64,000 nucleotides of DNA from Verrucomicrobiales bacterium (GCA_002715965.1 PBAL01000099.1:1-64000); one strand, 5' to 3'. Positions 1 through 10,296 are shown, numbered from the stretch's first letter. Numbers and translations are program-made. Notes: generated by a model from the sequence alone, not told the origin.

Positions 1-2215
1 ATCGCGATCCTCGGCAACGGTGTTGAGATCGCCGCCGGTGACACAACTCCCTCCACCACAGATGGAACGGACTTTGGCGCGGCAGACATCCTCACGGCCA
101 CGAGCACTCAGACTTTCACGATTACCAACTCAGGCAACGCCAATCTCACCATCACCCCTCCGGTCGCAATCCTCGGCCAGCACGCGGCTGACTTTTTACT
201 ACTGACCGCGCCGGGCACAACCATTGCCGCGTCCAACTACACGACCTTTCAGATTCAATTCGATCCAAGCGCGGCCGGATTCAGAAATGCCACGCTTTAC
301 GTGACCAACAACGATGCCAATGAGAATCCATACAACTTCGACATTGTCGGGGAAGGTGTGGTGGCTCCGGAGATTTCGATCTCGGGCAATGGACAGGAGA
401 TTGTGTCTGGTGATGTCACGCCCAGTGCTGCCGACCATACGCACTTCGGATCTGTGAACACCCTCGGCGCCACGTTCAGCCGAACGTATACGATCACCAA
501 CTCCGGAAGCGGTCCATTGAGTGTTTCGTCAGTGGTGGTAAGCGGCGCAAATGCCTCCGAGTTTGTGGTCACCACCAGTCCGGCCTCGGCCGTTGCAGCG
601 GGAAGCAGCACGACCTTCGTCGTCACCTTTGATCCGACTGCACCCGGCTCGCGAATCGCAACTGTCTCAGTTGCATCGACGGATCCCGATGAAAACCCAT
701 ACACTTTTGCCATCGAAGGGAATGGAATCGTGCAACCGGACGTTCGTGTCTTTGGCAATGGAGTTGAAATTGCCAACAACGATCTTACGCCGGATCCGGC
801 GGATCATACCGACTTCGGAGATGTGGCTGTTGTTTCAGCAAGCTTCGCGCGGGTGTTCACCATCACCAACAGCGGGAGCGGGACGTTGACGCTCTCTGCC
901 GTCCCGTCCATCACCGGCGTGGCTGCCGCTGATTACTCGCTCAGCAGTCCTCCCTTCCTGACGATTGCCCAAGGAGAGTCGACCACGTTTACGATTGATT
1001 TCGATCCGAGCCTTGCCGGTGCGAGGAACGCGACGATCACGATCAACAGCGACGATCCGGACGATCCCACCTTCACCTATGCCATCACCGGCAATGGTGC
1101 AGAACCCGAGGTGGCCGTGCTGGGCAACGGTCTCGAGATCGTCGATGGAGACATCACGCCGATCGTGGCTGACGGAACGGATTTCGGTACGCTGGACGTA
1201 TTGTCAGGTTCGGTCACGCACACGTTCGTCATCACCAACTCCGGAGACACCAACCTGCTCATCAGCGCTGGAGTCACCATTACGGGACCGGCTGCAGCAG
1301 ACTTCACGATTGCCCTGGCCCCGGCCTCTTCCATCGTTCCGGGAGGCTTCAGCCAGATGCAGGTTCGATACGATCCGGTCGGAACAGGCACCCGAACCGC
1401 CACCCTTTCGTTTGCCAACAACGACTCCGACGAAACACCCTATGGCTTCGTAATCCAGGGGAACGCAACCGGGCCTGAACTTGACATCTTCGGCAACAAC
1501 TTCCCCGTCGACGATGGTTCGACTGTTCCCAATGTCACCAACCTCACACAGTTTGGTGTTGGCAACATCGGCGTCCCTCTACGGACCAACACTTTTGTGC
1601 TGACGAACAACGGCACGGGAACGATCACCCTCTCATTGCCTGTCGTTTCAGCGGGAGCTGCGGCGCTAGATTTTGCAATCGTCCGGCAGCCGGGAACCGA
1701 TTCCCTCGCCGCGGGCGAAGGAACGACCATGGACATCGCGTTCACGCCCAGGGGCGGTGGTTCACGACTGGCCTTCATCGTGATCACCAACGACGATGTT
1801 GATGAGGCGGTCTATGACTTCGCAGTTGGCGGAACGGGTCTTGGTCCGGAAATCGAATTGCTTGGCAACGGTGAGATCATCACCAACCAGACACCTACCA
1901 CCAGTTTCACCAATCACACCGAGTTCGGTGCGGCCGACATCACTGCCGGCTTCATCGATCGCGTGTTTACGATCACCAACAGCGGGACAACCAACCTGTA
2001 TCCCGGAAGCATCTCCTTCATCGGCGCTGCGGCATCGGACTTCACCGTCCTCACCAATCCTCCAGCGAGTATTGCCACCAACGACAGTGCGCCCTTTGCC
2101 GTGCGCTTCAATCCTTCCGGCGTGGGCACGCGCAGCGCGACCATCCAGATCAACAGCGACGACTTTGACGAATCGCCCTACCAGTTTGCCGTTTCGGGCA
2201 GTGGCTTTGCGATTC
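1..2215 (+). repeat. Six tandem choice-of-anchor D coding repeats, about 360-370 bp each
   Basis: Six divergent copies of a module of about 120 residues follow one another, starting near bases 1, 361, 736, 1105, 1475 and 1846. Each begins with an I-x-(G/L/F)-GN(G/N) strand and carries a DFG or QFG motif followed by FTITNSG or a close variant. Copies five and six are the most diverged at the start. The copies share protein pattern more than DNA identity, which suggests old duplications rather than recent slippage. Confidence 0.75.
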
Positions 2216-5200
2216 CCCCCCTGCCTCAACAGCAACCGGTGGGACGCAACGTAAACGCGCTTGAGACCGTGAGCTTCGTCTTTCTGGTCTCGGGAACGCC
2301 AACCATCACCTATCAGTGGTTCCGCAATGGCGTCGAGATACCCGGAGCCACTTCGGCCACGCTTACCTACATCCAGGTGACCGGGGACGAAGCCGGCAAC
2401 TACAAATGCGTTGCCAGCAATGCGGCCGGTAGCCTGACCAGTGATGAAGTGGCCCTGAACGTCGCGCTCCTGCCCACCGCGGTCAATTGGTCAACACCAC
2501 CTTCAATCGTCTACGGGACACCGCTCGGTGCCGCGCAACTCAACGCAACTGCGACCGCGGCCGGAACAATCACCTATACTCCCCCCGCTGGCACATTCCT
2601 GGCCGCTGGCTCGACCGACGTCACTGCCAACTTCACCCCGACGCTGGCAAACGTGTATCTTCCATCAAGCCGTATTGTCTCCGTGACTGTCACGCCCGCG
2701 CCACTGACGATCACTGCCGACGACAAGTCCATCCTGCTTGGCGGCTCAATCCCCGCGCTGACAGCAACACACTCGGGGCTCGTTGCCGGCGACACTCCTG
2801 CCAGCCTCACCACGCAGGCCAACCTTTCCACCACCGCGACCGGCTCCAGCCCGGTGGGCAGTTACCCCATCACGATCAGCGGTGCAACTTCACCGAACTA
2901 CACCATCATGCATGTTATCGGCACGCTGACCGTGTTTGCCAACGCACCGACCGTTGATGCCGCGCCCGCGAGCCAGACCATCCTCCAAGGCGCCAATGCG
3001 AGCTTCACGGTCCTGGCATCAGGCACTGCGCCTCTCTCCTACCAGTGGCGCAAGAACGGCGTGGACATCCCCGGGGCGACCACGACAACGCTCAACATCA
3101 ACAATGCACAATCCGTCGACGAAGCGAGCTATGACGTGGTCATCACCAACGTGGGCGGTTCGGTTACGAGCGCGGCTGCGACGCTAACGTTCAGTATTCC
3201 GCCCACCATCATCACCCAACCGCAAAGCCAGACATTCGGCGCCTTGTCAGACGTGATTTTCACCGTGGCGACCGCTGGAACCACCCCGCTTTCCTACCAA
3301 TGGAGCAAGGATGGTGTGGACATCCCGGGCGCGACGTCATCGATTCTTTTTCTCTCCGGCGTGACCACCAACGACATCGGTTCGTATCGGGTGAAGGTCA
3401 CGAATGTTGCCGGGATGGTGGACAGCGATGCGGCCGCGCTTTCAGTGAACCAACTCGGATCCGGTCTCACTTGGAACGCGCCGGCCGACGTGCCCTATGG
3501 AACGCTGCTGAACGCGGCCCAATTGAGTGCGTTTGCTGCCGTGCCCGGCACAACTGCCTATACACCTGCGGCCGGAACCTTGCTCAGTGTCGGAGCACAT
3601 ACCTTGAGCGTGGTCTTCACTCCCAACGACCTGGTGAACTTCGTGCCGGAAACCAACACCGTGACTCTCAATGTCACCAACAAGATCCTGAACATCATCG
3701 CGGAAGGAAAATCCCGCGAGATCAACGTGCCAAATCCCGCCCTGACCGCGACTTTCAGCGGTTTCATTGCCGGCGAGGATACCAACGTTCTGACGGCTCT
3801 CCCGGTGCTTTCGACCACTGCGGACATCAACAGTTTTGCGGGTCTTTATCCGATCACCGTTTCGGGAGCAACGGCCCCCAACTACCAAATCGTGTTTGTT
3901 CCCAGCACGTTGACGGTATTTGCAAACGCGCCGTCGTTCGTCACGCAACCGGCAAGCCTGGGCGTTACCAACGGAGTTGACGTGACCTTGTTCGCACAAA
4001 CCGCAGGCAGCCAGCCGCAGGGTTTCCAGTGGCGCCTCAACGGAACGAATCTCCCCGGAGAAAATGCGACGAACATCGTCATCACCAACATCCAGCCTGC
4101 CCTGGGCGGACTCTATGACGTCGTGGTATCCAATGTCGCCGGAGTGGTGACCAGCGAACTTGCGAGCGTCGTGGTCTATGTGCCACCGGCCATCACCACG
4201 CCGCCTCAGAGCGTCACGGTGAACGCGCTCACCACGACCACCTTGAATGTATCTGCGAGCGGAACATCGCCCCTGCTCTTCCAGTGGAAGAAGAACGGGC
4301 TCGACATCCTGAACGCCACCAACACCACGCTCTCATTTCCGGCCATCACCTCGAATGATGCGGGGACCTACTCGGTCGCGGTCAGCAACATTGCCGGTTT
4401 TGACATCAGCGCAGGGGCGCTCCTGACCGTTGATCAACTTACCCCCTCGCTCAGCTGGGTTACACCGGGAAGCATCACCTATGGAACTGCCTTGAGCACG
4501 AACCAGTTGAATGCCGCGGCCAGTGTCCCCGGAACGTTTACGTATACACCGCCCCTGGGAACGTTTCTCTCGGCCGGAACGCATGCCCTGACGGTCGAAT
4601 TCCAGCCAACGGATACGCTAAACTACGCGACGAACAGCTCGACCGTGAACATCAACGTGGACCCGGCGACGCTGGTCATCACCGCCAATTCCGCGACCCG
4701 TGAATTTGGACTTGCGAATCCAGCATTGACCGCGCAGTTCGTCGGGTTCGTCCTCGGGGAAGGACCGGCAGATCTTGCCACGCCTTTGGTTCTCAGCATC
4801 ACAGGTGATGTGAACAGCGGACTCGGAGCGTATCCGATCACGGCCACCGGCGCTTCGTCTCCGAATTACAACATCACGCACATCGACGGAACGCTCACCG
4901 TGTTTGGCAATCAGCCATCCGTGGTGACTCCCCCGGCACCGGCCACGGTAAGTGAGGGGAGCCCCGTGGGGTTTGCCGTAGTCGCGACCGGCACTGCGCC
5001 ACTCAGCTATCAGTGGCGTCGCAATGGCCAGAACATCGCCGATGCCACCAACACGATTTACAACATCAGTTCGGCGCAGCCCTCCGATGCCGGTGGTTAT
5101 GACGTTGTCATCTCCAACGTCGCGGGCGTCACCACGAGTTCATCCGCCACGCTCGTCGTAAACTCACCGCCTGCGATCACCTCCCAACCCCAGGCGCAGG

Positions 5201-6699
5201 CCCTGCATGTTGGAATGACGGCGCAGTTCTCCGTATTGGCGACGGGTTCCGGAACGCTCAACTACCAATGGCGCAAGGACGGCGTCAATCTGCCCGGCGC
5301 GAATGCCGCATCATTGAGCGTGCCTGGCGTTTCGACGCTTAGCGCGGGCAACTACGATGTCGTCATCTCAAACGTCGCCGGATCGATCACGAGTTCGGCG
5401 GTCGCATTGACCGTGGACAGTGCTCCGTTGCTCGCCGTTGGTCCGGCAAGTCAGTCGACCACGGCTTCGCTCCAACTCGTGACCTTGAGCAGCACGTCTT
5501 TTGGCGCGCAGCCGATCACTTATTACTGGCGTCATAACGGATTGCTCCGCACCGGCGCCGGATTCAGCGGACCAAATGTGTCGTTCATCAATTTCACGAC
5601 CAACCTCGGCCTCTGGGAACTCACCATCTCGAACAGCTTCGGCACCGCCGTCAGTGCACCGGCATATGTAACCACACCGGGCGCGCCTTCTGTTCTCGGC
5701 CAGCCACAGGACGCCACGGTGCTCGAAGGCCAGACGGTGACCTTCAGCATGCTTCCGAACGGGTCACAACCGTTCCGGGTCCAATGGTTGAAGGACGGAC
5801 AATTCCTCGCGAATGCGAGTGGCTTGAGCCTGACGATTTCCAATGTGACCGCGCTGGATGCCGGAGGCTACACGGCCGTGATCGGCAATACCTTCGGCTT
5901 CAGTTCCTCGCAGCCGGCCACCCTCTCCGTAATCGTTCCACCGGTCATCCTCACGCAACCCGCCCACCAGTTGATCAGCGTCGGGGGAGTGGCGAGCTTT
6001 GGAGTCAACGTCAGCAGCGTGGAAGCAGTGACCTACCAGTGGCGCAAAGATGGATCGAACCTGGTGGGACAAACCACCTCCGGAGTCTCTGTTGCCAATG
6101 CCCAGCCTGTCGACGCCGGAAACTACGATGTCATTGTCGCCAACAGTGCGGGAAGTGTCACCAGCTCGGTGGCAAACCTGACGCTGGCGAATCCACCGGT
6201 CCTGACCACGCAGCCGACCAGCACCGCGGTGGAGGTCGCCACGCGCGTGGAACTTGTCTCCCTGGCTTCCGGTAGTGCGCCGCTTCATTACCAATGGCGC
6301 CTGAATGGGGTGGACCTGTTCGGACGCACCAACGCCACGATGATACTCCTCAGCGCCGGTCGTCTGGATCGCGGTCTTTACACGGTCTGGGTCAGCAATG
6401 CGGTCGGCACTGTCGAGAGTACGAACGCCTCGCTGGTGGTGCGCGAACAGCAGATGGTTGAAACGCCCAAGCTGGAGGCGAACGGCCGCTTTGCCTTCAC
6501 CTTTGGCGACAAAAGTGGCGGTTCGCTCACGCCGGATCTTGCGCCGAACTTCCTGATCCAGGCCTCCAGCAATCTGATCGATTGGATAACGATTTCCTCC
6601 AATGGCGCCGGCATGGTCTATACGAACGGTCAATTCCGATTTGTCGATTTGGAGGCGCCCAAGAAGGTCTTCCGCTACTACCGCATCATCGAGCCCTGA
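1..6699 (+). CDS. Giant exported repeat protein: choice-of-anchor D, MBG and Ig-like modules (5' end outside window)
   Basis: The reading frame is open from base 1 to the TGA at 6697-6699, so at least 2232 residues are visible and the N-terminus, with any signal peptide, lies upstream. In order I see six choice-of-anchor-D (ASH-like) repeats to about base 2215, recognisable by GNG-E-I openings, DFG and FTITNSG cores. Then come eleven Ig-like domains, most with a YQW-(R/K)-x-(N/D)-G strand, interrupted by three MBG/YDG-type modules at about 2470-2950, 3460-3930 and 4450-4915. The last 80 residues (ASSNL-x-DW ... FRYYRI) match a C-terminal segment common on large verrucomicrobial exported proteins, probably a surface-sorting or anchoring domain. 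No catalytic domain is visible. The likely role is a cell-surface or extracellular adhesin or scaffold; that role is inferred. Confidence 0.85.
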   Translation: MAILGNGVEIAAGDTTPSTTDGTDFGAADILTATSTQTFTITNSGNANLTITPPVAILGQHAADFLLLTAPGTTIAASNYTTFQIQFDPSAAGFRNATLYVTNNDANENPYNFDIVGEGVVAPEISISGNGQEIVSGDVTPSAADHTHFGSVNTLGATFSRTYTITNSGSGPLSVSSVVVSGANASEFVVTTSPASAVAAGSSTTFVVTFDPTAPGSRIATVSVASTDPDENPYTFAIEGNGIVQPDVRVFGNGVEIANNDLTPDPADHTDFGDVAVVSASFARVFTITNSGSGTLTLSAVPSITGVAAADYSLSSPPFLTIAQGESTTFTIDFDPSLAGARNATITINSDDPDDPTFTYAITGNGAEPEVAVLGNGLEIVDGDITPIVADGTDFGTLDVLSGSVTHTFVITNSGDTNLLISAGVTITGPAAADFTIALAPASSIVPGGFSQMQVRYDPVGTGTRTATLSFANNDSDETPYGFVIQGNATGPELDIFGNNFPVDDGSTVPNVTNLTQFGVGNIGVPLRTNTFVLTNNGTGTITLSLPVVSAGAAALDFAIVRQPGTDSLAAGEGTTMDIAFTPRGGGSRLAFIVITNDDVDEAVYDFAVGGTGLGPEIELLGNGEIITNQTPTTSFTNHTEFGAADITAGFIDRVFTITNSGTTNLYPGSISFIGAAASDFTVLTNPPASIATNDSAPFAVRFNPSGVGTRSATIQINSDDFDESPYQFAVSGSGFAIPPLPQQQPVGRNVNALETVSFVFLVSGTPTITYQWFRNGVEIPGATSATLTYIQVTGDEAGNYKCVASNAAGSLTSDEVALNVALLPTAVNWSTPPSIVYGTPLGAAQLNATATAAGTITYTPPAGTFLAAGSTDVTANFTPTLANVYLPSSRIVSVTVTPAPLTITADDKSILLGGSIPALTATHSGLVAGDTPASLTTQANLSTTATGSSPVGSYPITISGATSPNYTIMHVIGTLTVFANAPTVDAAPASQTILQGANASFTVLASGTAPLSYQWRKNGVDIPGATTTTLNINNAQSVDEASYDVVITNVGGSVTSAAATLTFSIPPTIITQPQSQTFGALSDVIFTVATAGTTPLSYQWSKDGVDIPGATSSILFLSGVTTNDIGSYRVKVTNVAGMVDSDAAALSVNQLGSGLTWNAPADVPYGTLLNAAQLSAFAAVPGTTAYTPAAGTLLSVGAHTLSVVFTPNDLVNFVPETNTVTLNVTNKILNIIAEGKSREINVPNPALTATFSGFIAGEDTNVLTALPVLSTTADINSFAGLYPITVSGATAPNYQIVFVPSTLTVFANAPSFVTQPASLGVTNGVDVTLFAQTAGSQPQGFQWRLNGTNLPGENATNIVITNIQPALGGLYDVVVSNVAGVVTSELASVVVYVPPAITTPPQSVTVNALTTTTLNVSASGTSPLLFQWKKNGLDILNATNTTLSFPAITSNDAGTYSVAVSNIAGFDISAGALLTVDQLTPSLSWVTPGSITYGTALSTNQLNAAASVPGTFTYTPPLGTFLSAGTHALTVEFQPTDTLNYATNSSTVNINVDPATLVITANSATREFGLANPALTAQFVGFVLGEGPADLATPLVLSITGDVNSGLGAYPITATGASSPNYNITHIDGTLTVFGNQPSVVTPPAPATVSEGSPVGFAVVATGTAPLSYQWRRNGQNIADATNTIYNISSAQPSDAGGYDVVISNVAGVTTSSSATLVVNSPPAITSQPQAQALHVGMTAQFSVLATGSGTLNYQWRKDGVNLPGANAASLSVPGVSTLSAGNYDVVISNVAGSITSSAVALTVDSAPLLAVGPASQSTTASLQLVTLSSTSFGAQPITYYWRHNGLLRTGAGFSGPNVSFINFTTNLGLWELTISNSFGTAVSAPAYVTTPGAPSVLGQPQDATVLEGQTVTFSMLPNGSQPFRVQWLKDGQFLANASGLSLTISNVTALDAGGYTAVIGNTFGFSSSQPATLSVIVPPVILTQPAHQLISVGGVASFGVNVSSVEAVTYQWRKDGSNLVGQTTSGVSVANAQPVDAGNYDVIVANSAGSVTSSVANLTLANPPVLTTQPTSTAVEVATRVELVSLASGSAPLHYQWRLNGVDLFGRTNATMILLSAGRLDRGLYTVWVSNAVGTVESTNASLVVREQQMVETPKLEANGRFAFTFGDKSGGSLTPDLAPNFLIQASSNLIDWITISSNGAGMVYTNGQFRFVDLEAPKKVFRYYRIIEP

Positions 6700-6738
6700 T
6701 CGCCGGTTCGCGCTCGTTGAGAACGTTGCGGACTTGCG

Positions 6739-7719
6739 TCAGCCGCTTTGTTTTTCCACACGTTCAATGACGTTCGCCAAGGTGATCGGCGAACATCCTT
6801 CCAGGCGGTTGTTGCCGTAGACGGAGAGCCGTTTTTTCTTTTCCTGAAATCTGCGGATCATTCGTGCCGCGGCCGCGCGCGCCTTTTCGTAGACTTCCTT
6901 GATCTCCATGTAGGGTGAAAAGCGCTTCACCGCGCTGTTGTAATTGCGGCCGGGTTTCAAGAGCAGCCGGCTGCCGCCGTGCAGGCCGTCCAGACGATTG
7001 CCGATCTGGTCGAGCTGTTCTTCGATCGACATCATCGCATCCCAGCTGTTGTAGATGTGACCGACGTTGTTTTCTTCCAATACGCGGAAATAATCCTCGC
7101 AAAGCAGCTCGGGATTTCGAATCTCCACGCCATATTCCCAGTCCCCAGGCAGCAAACGGAAGAAGTTGTCCAGCCGCGTCAGGAACTCTTCATGTTTGCT
7201 CGCGGGCATCTGGGAGAACTGGAAGATGAGCATCCCGATGTTCGACTTGAACTTTCGGCAGGGAGCGAGGAAGCGGGACTCGAAAAGCTCGGCGTTGAGG
7301 AAGTTTGAATTCGCCTGACCGGCACGCGCGCCCAGCCGTTCCAATGGTGGGAAGTGAAGGACGGTGATGTCTTCAGTCACCTTGAAGCTGAATTGAAAAT
7401 CATCGGGCACCTGGCTCACCAGACCTTCGACATACCTCTCGGACGGAAACTGGTAGAAGCCGCCATCGACACAGACCGTGGAAAAGGTCTCGGCGTACTC
7501 CTCCAAGCAATGCGCGTTAAATTTGGCACGCGAGAATTTGCCGCGCGTGAAGTAGCGTTTGCGCTCGTAGATCAGGTCCAGCCAGCCCTCGTATTTCCAG
7601 GACGACGTGCCGATGTGAATGCCGCTCTCCGCCATGCGACGCGTGCCTTCACGCAATTGCCGGCGAAGCGGATGTTCCTCCGGTTTCTCTTCCGGCAGTA
7701 GTGACAATTGCTCAGGCAT
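6739..7719 (-). CDS. DUF72 (YecE-like) family protein
   Basis: This 326-residue protein has the DUF72 TIM-barrel pattern: an N-terminal GTSSWKYEGW segment near residue 36, an FYQFPS motif near residue 89, a FSFKV-x-ED strand, and EIRNPE followed by a YNSWDAM segment. Length is slightly above the usual 250-300 because of an N-terminal extension of about 30 residues. DUF72 proteins are widespread but the biochemical role is not settled, so none is claimed. The ATG at 7719 lies three bases after the stop of the lytic transglycosylase gene on the same strand, so the two are probably cotranscribed. The C-terminal residues (about 250-326) are rich in basic helices. Confidence 0.85.
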   Translation of the reverse strand: MPEQLSLLPEEKPEEHPLRRQLREGTRRMAESGIHIGTSSWKYEGWLDLIYERKRYFTRGKFSRAKFNAHCLEEYAETFSTVCVDGGFYQFPSERYVEGLVSQVPDDFQFSFKVTEDITVLHFPPLERLGARAGQANSNFLNAELFESRFLAPCRKFKSNIGMLIFQFSQMPASKHEEFLTRLDNFFRLLPGDWEYGVEIRNPELLCEDYFRVLEENNVGHIYNSWDAMMSIEEQLDQIGNRLDGLHGGSRLLLKPGRNYNSAVKRFSPYMEIKEVYEKARAAAARMIRRFQEKKKRLSVYGNNRLEGCSPITLANVIERVEKQSG

Positions 7720-7722
7720 GTC

Positions 7723-8361
7723 TCAACGCATCACCGCCGGAAAGTCGCGTTTAAACTTTTCTTGCGCCGTCATGATCTCCCCGATGTAGGCCTTCGTCCC
7801 GGGATAATCCATGATTGCCAGGAAGGCTTCGCTGTTGGTCTTCGCCTCACCCTGGAGCCAGGTGAGGACCTTGGTGCGGCCCGCGTTATAATCCGCCAAC
7901 GCAAAGGGAATCGGGTTGTCGCAATGTCGGTAGCGCTTGAGCATCTTGGCGAGATACCAGGCGCCGGCCAGGGTGTTTGTGGTCGGGTGGGACAGGTGTT
8001 CGAAGCGGAACGAGTCCAGCAACTCCGCGTCTGCCCATTCGCTGGCGGCCAATTCACGCAACTGCATCAGGCCAAGTTCACCCACTCCACCCACAGCATC
8101 GGCATTGAATCGGCTTTCCTTCCAGACCACCGCCTTTACCAAAGCCGGATCGATGTCGTAACGCTTGGCCGCGTCCCGGATCTGCGTGTCGTAGCGATGG
8201 GTTTTTCGCGAGTTCAGCCAGATCACCAGTCCAATCGCATCGCAGACCAGGATGACGGCGATGACGATGTACCAACGGCGGTTCACGGGGCTTCTTTTAG
8301 GTTGCCCCTTCCCGCAGGTCGAGCAGAAGAGATTGATCTCGCACGAAGGCTCTCGCAACAT
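7723..8361 (-). CDS. Lytic transglycosylase, SLT domain, membrane-anchored
   Basis: The 212-residue protein has a Cys-containing N-terminal tail (C7, C13, C16), one membrane segment (about residues 30-48) and a transglycosylase SLT domain. The catalytic Glu is in KAVVWKESRFN, followed by GELGLMQL and ADYNAGRTKV, all hallmarks of family 1 lytic transglycosylases that cleave murein glycan strands. It would act on the periplasmic face of the inner membrane. I chose the ATG at 8361 because GAGGGG lies about six bases upstream on the minus strand; a GTG at 8286 directly before the membrane segment is the alternative. Its start codon is only 12 bases from that of the divergent ABC-F gene. Confidence 0.82.
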   Translation of the reverse strand: MLREPSCEINLFCSTCGKGQPKRSPVNRRWYIVIAVILVCDAIGLVIWLNSRKTHRYDTQIRDAAKRYDIDPALVKAVVWKESRFNADAVGGVGELGLMQLRELAASEWADAELLDSFRFEHLSHPTTNTLAGAWYLAKMLKRYRHCDNPIPFALADYNAGRTKVLTWLQGEAKTNSEAFLAIMDYPGTKAYIGEIMTAQEKFKRDFPAVMR

Positions 8362-8373
8362 CCCGGCCCCTCA

Positions 8374-10296
8374 ATGCTGACGGTTGCAGGCGTAGACAAG
8401 TCGTATGGTGGTCGCACCTTGTTCAAGGATGCGACGCTGCAGATCAATCGTCGCGACCGGTTCGGATTGGTGGGGCCAAACGGTGCGGGCAAGTCGACCT
8501 TCTTTCGCATCCTCCTGCAGGAAGAATCGCCGGATGTGGGTGAAGTGAGTTTCGAGCGCGGTGTCACCTTCGGTTATTTGCCGCAGGAGAGCGCGCCGGT
8601 CGGCGACGAAACGGTGATCGAGCTGGCCACGGCGATCACCGAGGAATTCCGCGACCTTCGTCGGCGCCTCCTGGCGTGGGACAGTGCGCACCCGGGCGAA
8701 ATTGATCTGCACGATGACGTCCATACCCAATACAACGAATTGGGAGGCTACCAGCTGGAGGCGAAGGCCAAGAAGATCCTGAAGGGACTTGCTTTTCGAG
8801 ATTCGGACTTCGACCGGCCAGCCAGTGAGCTGAGCGGTGGCTGGGTGATGAGGGCTCATCTCGCCCGCTTGCTCGTGTTGGAACCGGACCTGTTGTTGCT
8901 GGACGAGCCGACCAATCACCTGGATCTGTATTCGCTGCTGTGGTTCCAGGATTATCTGAGGACCTATCCGGGAGCGATTCTCATGATTTCCCACGATCGT
9001 GAGTTCCTGAATCAACTGGTTTCCAGTGTTGTCGAAATCCGCTTCAGCAAATTGATCAAGTATCGCGGCAACTACGACGCCTACCTGGAACAACGTGAAG
9101 CCAACGAAGCACAACACCTCGCCGCCTACAAAAATCAACAACGGGAGATCGATCGCCTGATGACCTTTGTGGATCGGTTCCGGGCGAAGAACACCAAGGC
9201 ATCCCAGGCCCAAAGCAAGCTCAAGCAGATCGAGAAGATGGAGATCATCGATGCGCCGGAATCCGACGCAGTTTCGATCGATTTTCATTTTCCCCAGCCG
9301 GCGCGCAGCGGTCTCAAGTCGATCACGCTGAAAAACATCCGACAGGCTTACGGAAACAACGTCGTTTACGACGGCATGGAGTTCGAAGCGGAACGCGGCC
9401 AACGCATCGTCCTGGTCGGACCCAATGGAGCGGGCAAATCGACACTCTTGAAACTCCTCGCTGAGGTCATTGCCCCGCAGTCCGGAGAACGCATCCTCGG
9501 GCACAATGTGCGCTTCGGTTACTTCTCACAATACCGCGCCGAAATCCTCGACCTGAGCCGTTCGGTGCTCGATGAAGCCCTCGATACTCCGCAACGGGTG
9601 AGCGAACAGTTTGTCCGGAGTATACTCGGCTGTTTTCTGTTTCGTGGGGACGATGTGTTCAAGAAGATCGCCGTATTGAGCGGTGGCGAGAAAAGCCGCC
9701 TCGCACTGGTCAAGCTGCTCCTCAACCCGCCGAACCTGCTGTTGATGGACGAACCCACCACGCACCTGGACATGGCTAGCATCGAGGCACTGGCCGCTGC
9801 ACTCGACCAGTATGAAGGCACGCTGATCTTCATCAGCCACGACGTGTACTTCATTCGAGCCCTGGCAAATCACGTGGTTCATGTTGAAGACGGCCGGCTG
9901 CGTCATTACCCGGGTGACTACGACTATTATGTCGACAAGACAGACAATCAGTCCGCCAATTCTCCGGCGAGCCCCGGCGGTCCAGCCAACAAGGGTGCGG
10001 AGAAGCAAAACAACGGATTGTCGCGCAAGGATCAGAAGCGGATCGAAGCCGAGGCACGTCAGGCCAAGTCCAAGATCAAGAAGCAGCACAAGGCCGCGGT
10101 CGAACGCATCGAGGGAAAAATCACCCGACTCGAAGAGCGCCAAGCCGAGTTGATTACGCTGCTGGAAGATCCGGAGATCTACAGCCGCGGGGGCGAGGCC
10201 GCGCAGTGCAATCGAGAACTCATGCAGGTTCAGGACGACCTGCAGTCGTTGAACCGGGAGTGGGAGGCAGCCGCCGAGGCCTTGGAGAAGATTTGA
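8374..10296 (+). CDS. ABC-F family ATPase (duplicated ABC, ribosome-associated type)
   Basis: The 640-residue protein has two ABC domains without membrane segments. Walker A is GPNGAGKST in both halves (near residues 33 and 350), the signatures are SELSGGW and VLSGGEKSR, and the Walker B/H-loops are LLLLDEPTNHLD and LLLMDEPTTHLD. A linker of charged helices (about 240-300) corresponds to the ABC-F P-site tRNA interaction motif, and the last 90 residues form a predicted coiled coil as in YdiF/Uup-type members. ABC-F proteins act on the ribosome or, for some, give antibiotic resistance; which applies here cannot be told. The frame stays open upstream to 7708, but that stretch is antisense to the transglycosylase gene. 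The ATG at 8374 opens directly into the first ABC strand. Confidence 0.9.
   Translation: MLTVAGVDKSYGGRTLFKDATLQINRRDRFGLVGPNGAGKSTFFRILLQEESPDVGEVSFERGVTFGYLPQESAPVGDETVIELATAITEEFRDLRRRLLAWDSAHPGEIDLHDDVHTQYNELGGYQLEAKAKKILKGLAFRDSDFDRPASELSGGWVMRAHLARLLVLEPDLLLLDEPTNHLDLYSLLWFQDYLRTYPGAILMISHDREFLNQLVSSVVEIRFSKLIKYRGNYDAYLEQREANEAQHLAAYKNQQREIDRLMTFVDRFRAKNTKASQAQSKLKQIEKMEIIDAPESDAVSIDFHFPQPARSGLKSITLKNIRQAYGNNVVYDGMEFEAERGQRIVLVGPNGAGKSTLLKLLAEVIAPQSGERILGHNVRFGYFSQYRAEILDLSRSVLDEALDTPQRVSEQFVRSILGCFLFRGDDVFKKIAVLSGGEKSRLALVKLLLNPPNLLLMDEPTTHLDMASIEALAAALDQYEGTLIFISHDVYFIRALANHVVHVEDGRLRHYPGDYDYYVDKTDNQSANSPASPGGPANKGAEKQNNGLSRKDQKRIEAEARQAKSKIKKQHKAAVERIEGKITRLEERQAELITLLEDPEIYSRGGEAAQCNRELMQVQDDLQSLNREWEAAAEALEKI

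Noticed and set aside
5764-6633. 289-codon minus-strand frame inside the repeat protein
   Set aside because: No domain is visible, and the opposite strand encodes regular Ig-like modules through this stretch.
7708-8373. Long N-terminal extension of the ABC-F protein (would give 862 residues)
   Set aside because: It is antisense to the transglycosylase gene, has no domain, and the ABC domain begins at ATG 8374.
8371-9504. Open frame of 377 codons on the minus strand
   Set aside because: It is the shadow of the ABC-F gene; the plus-strand protein carries all motifs and the minus-strand product none.
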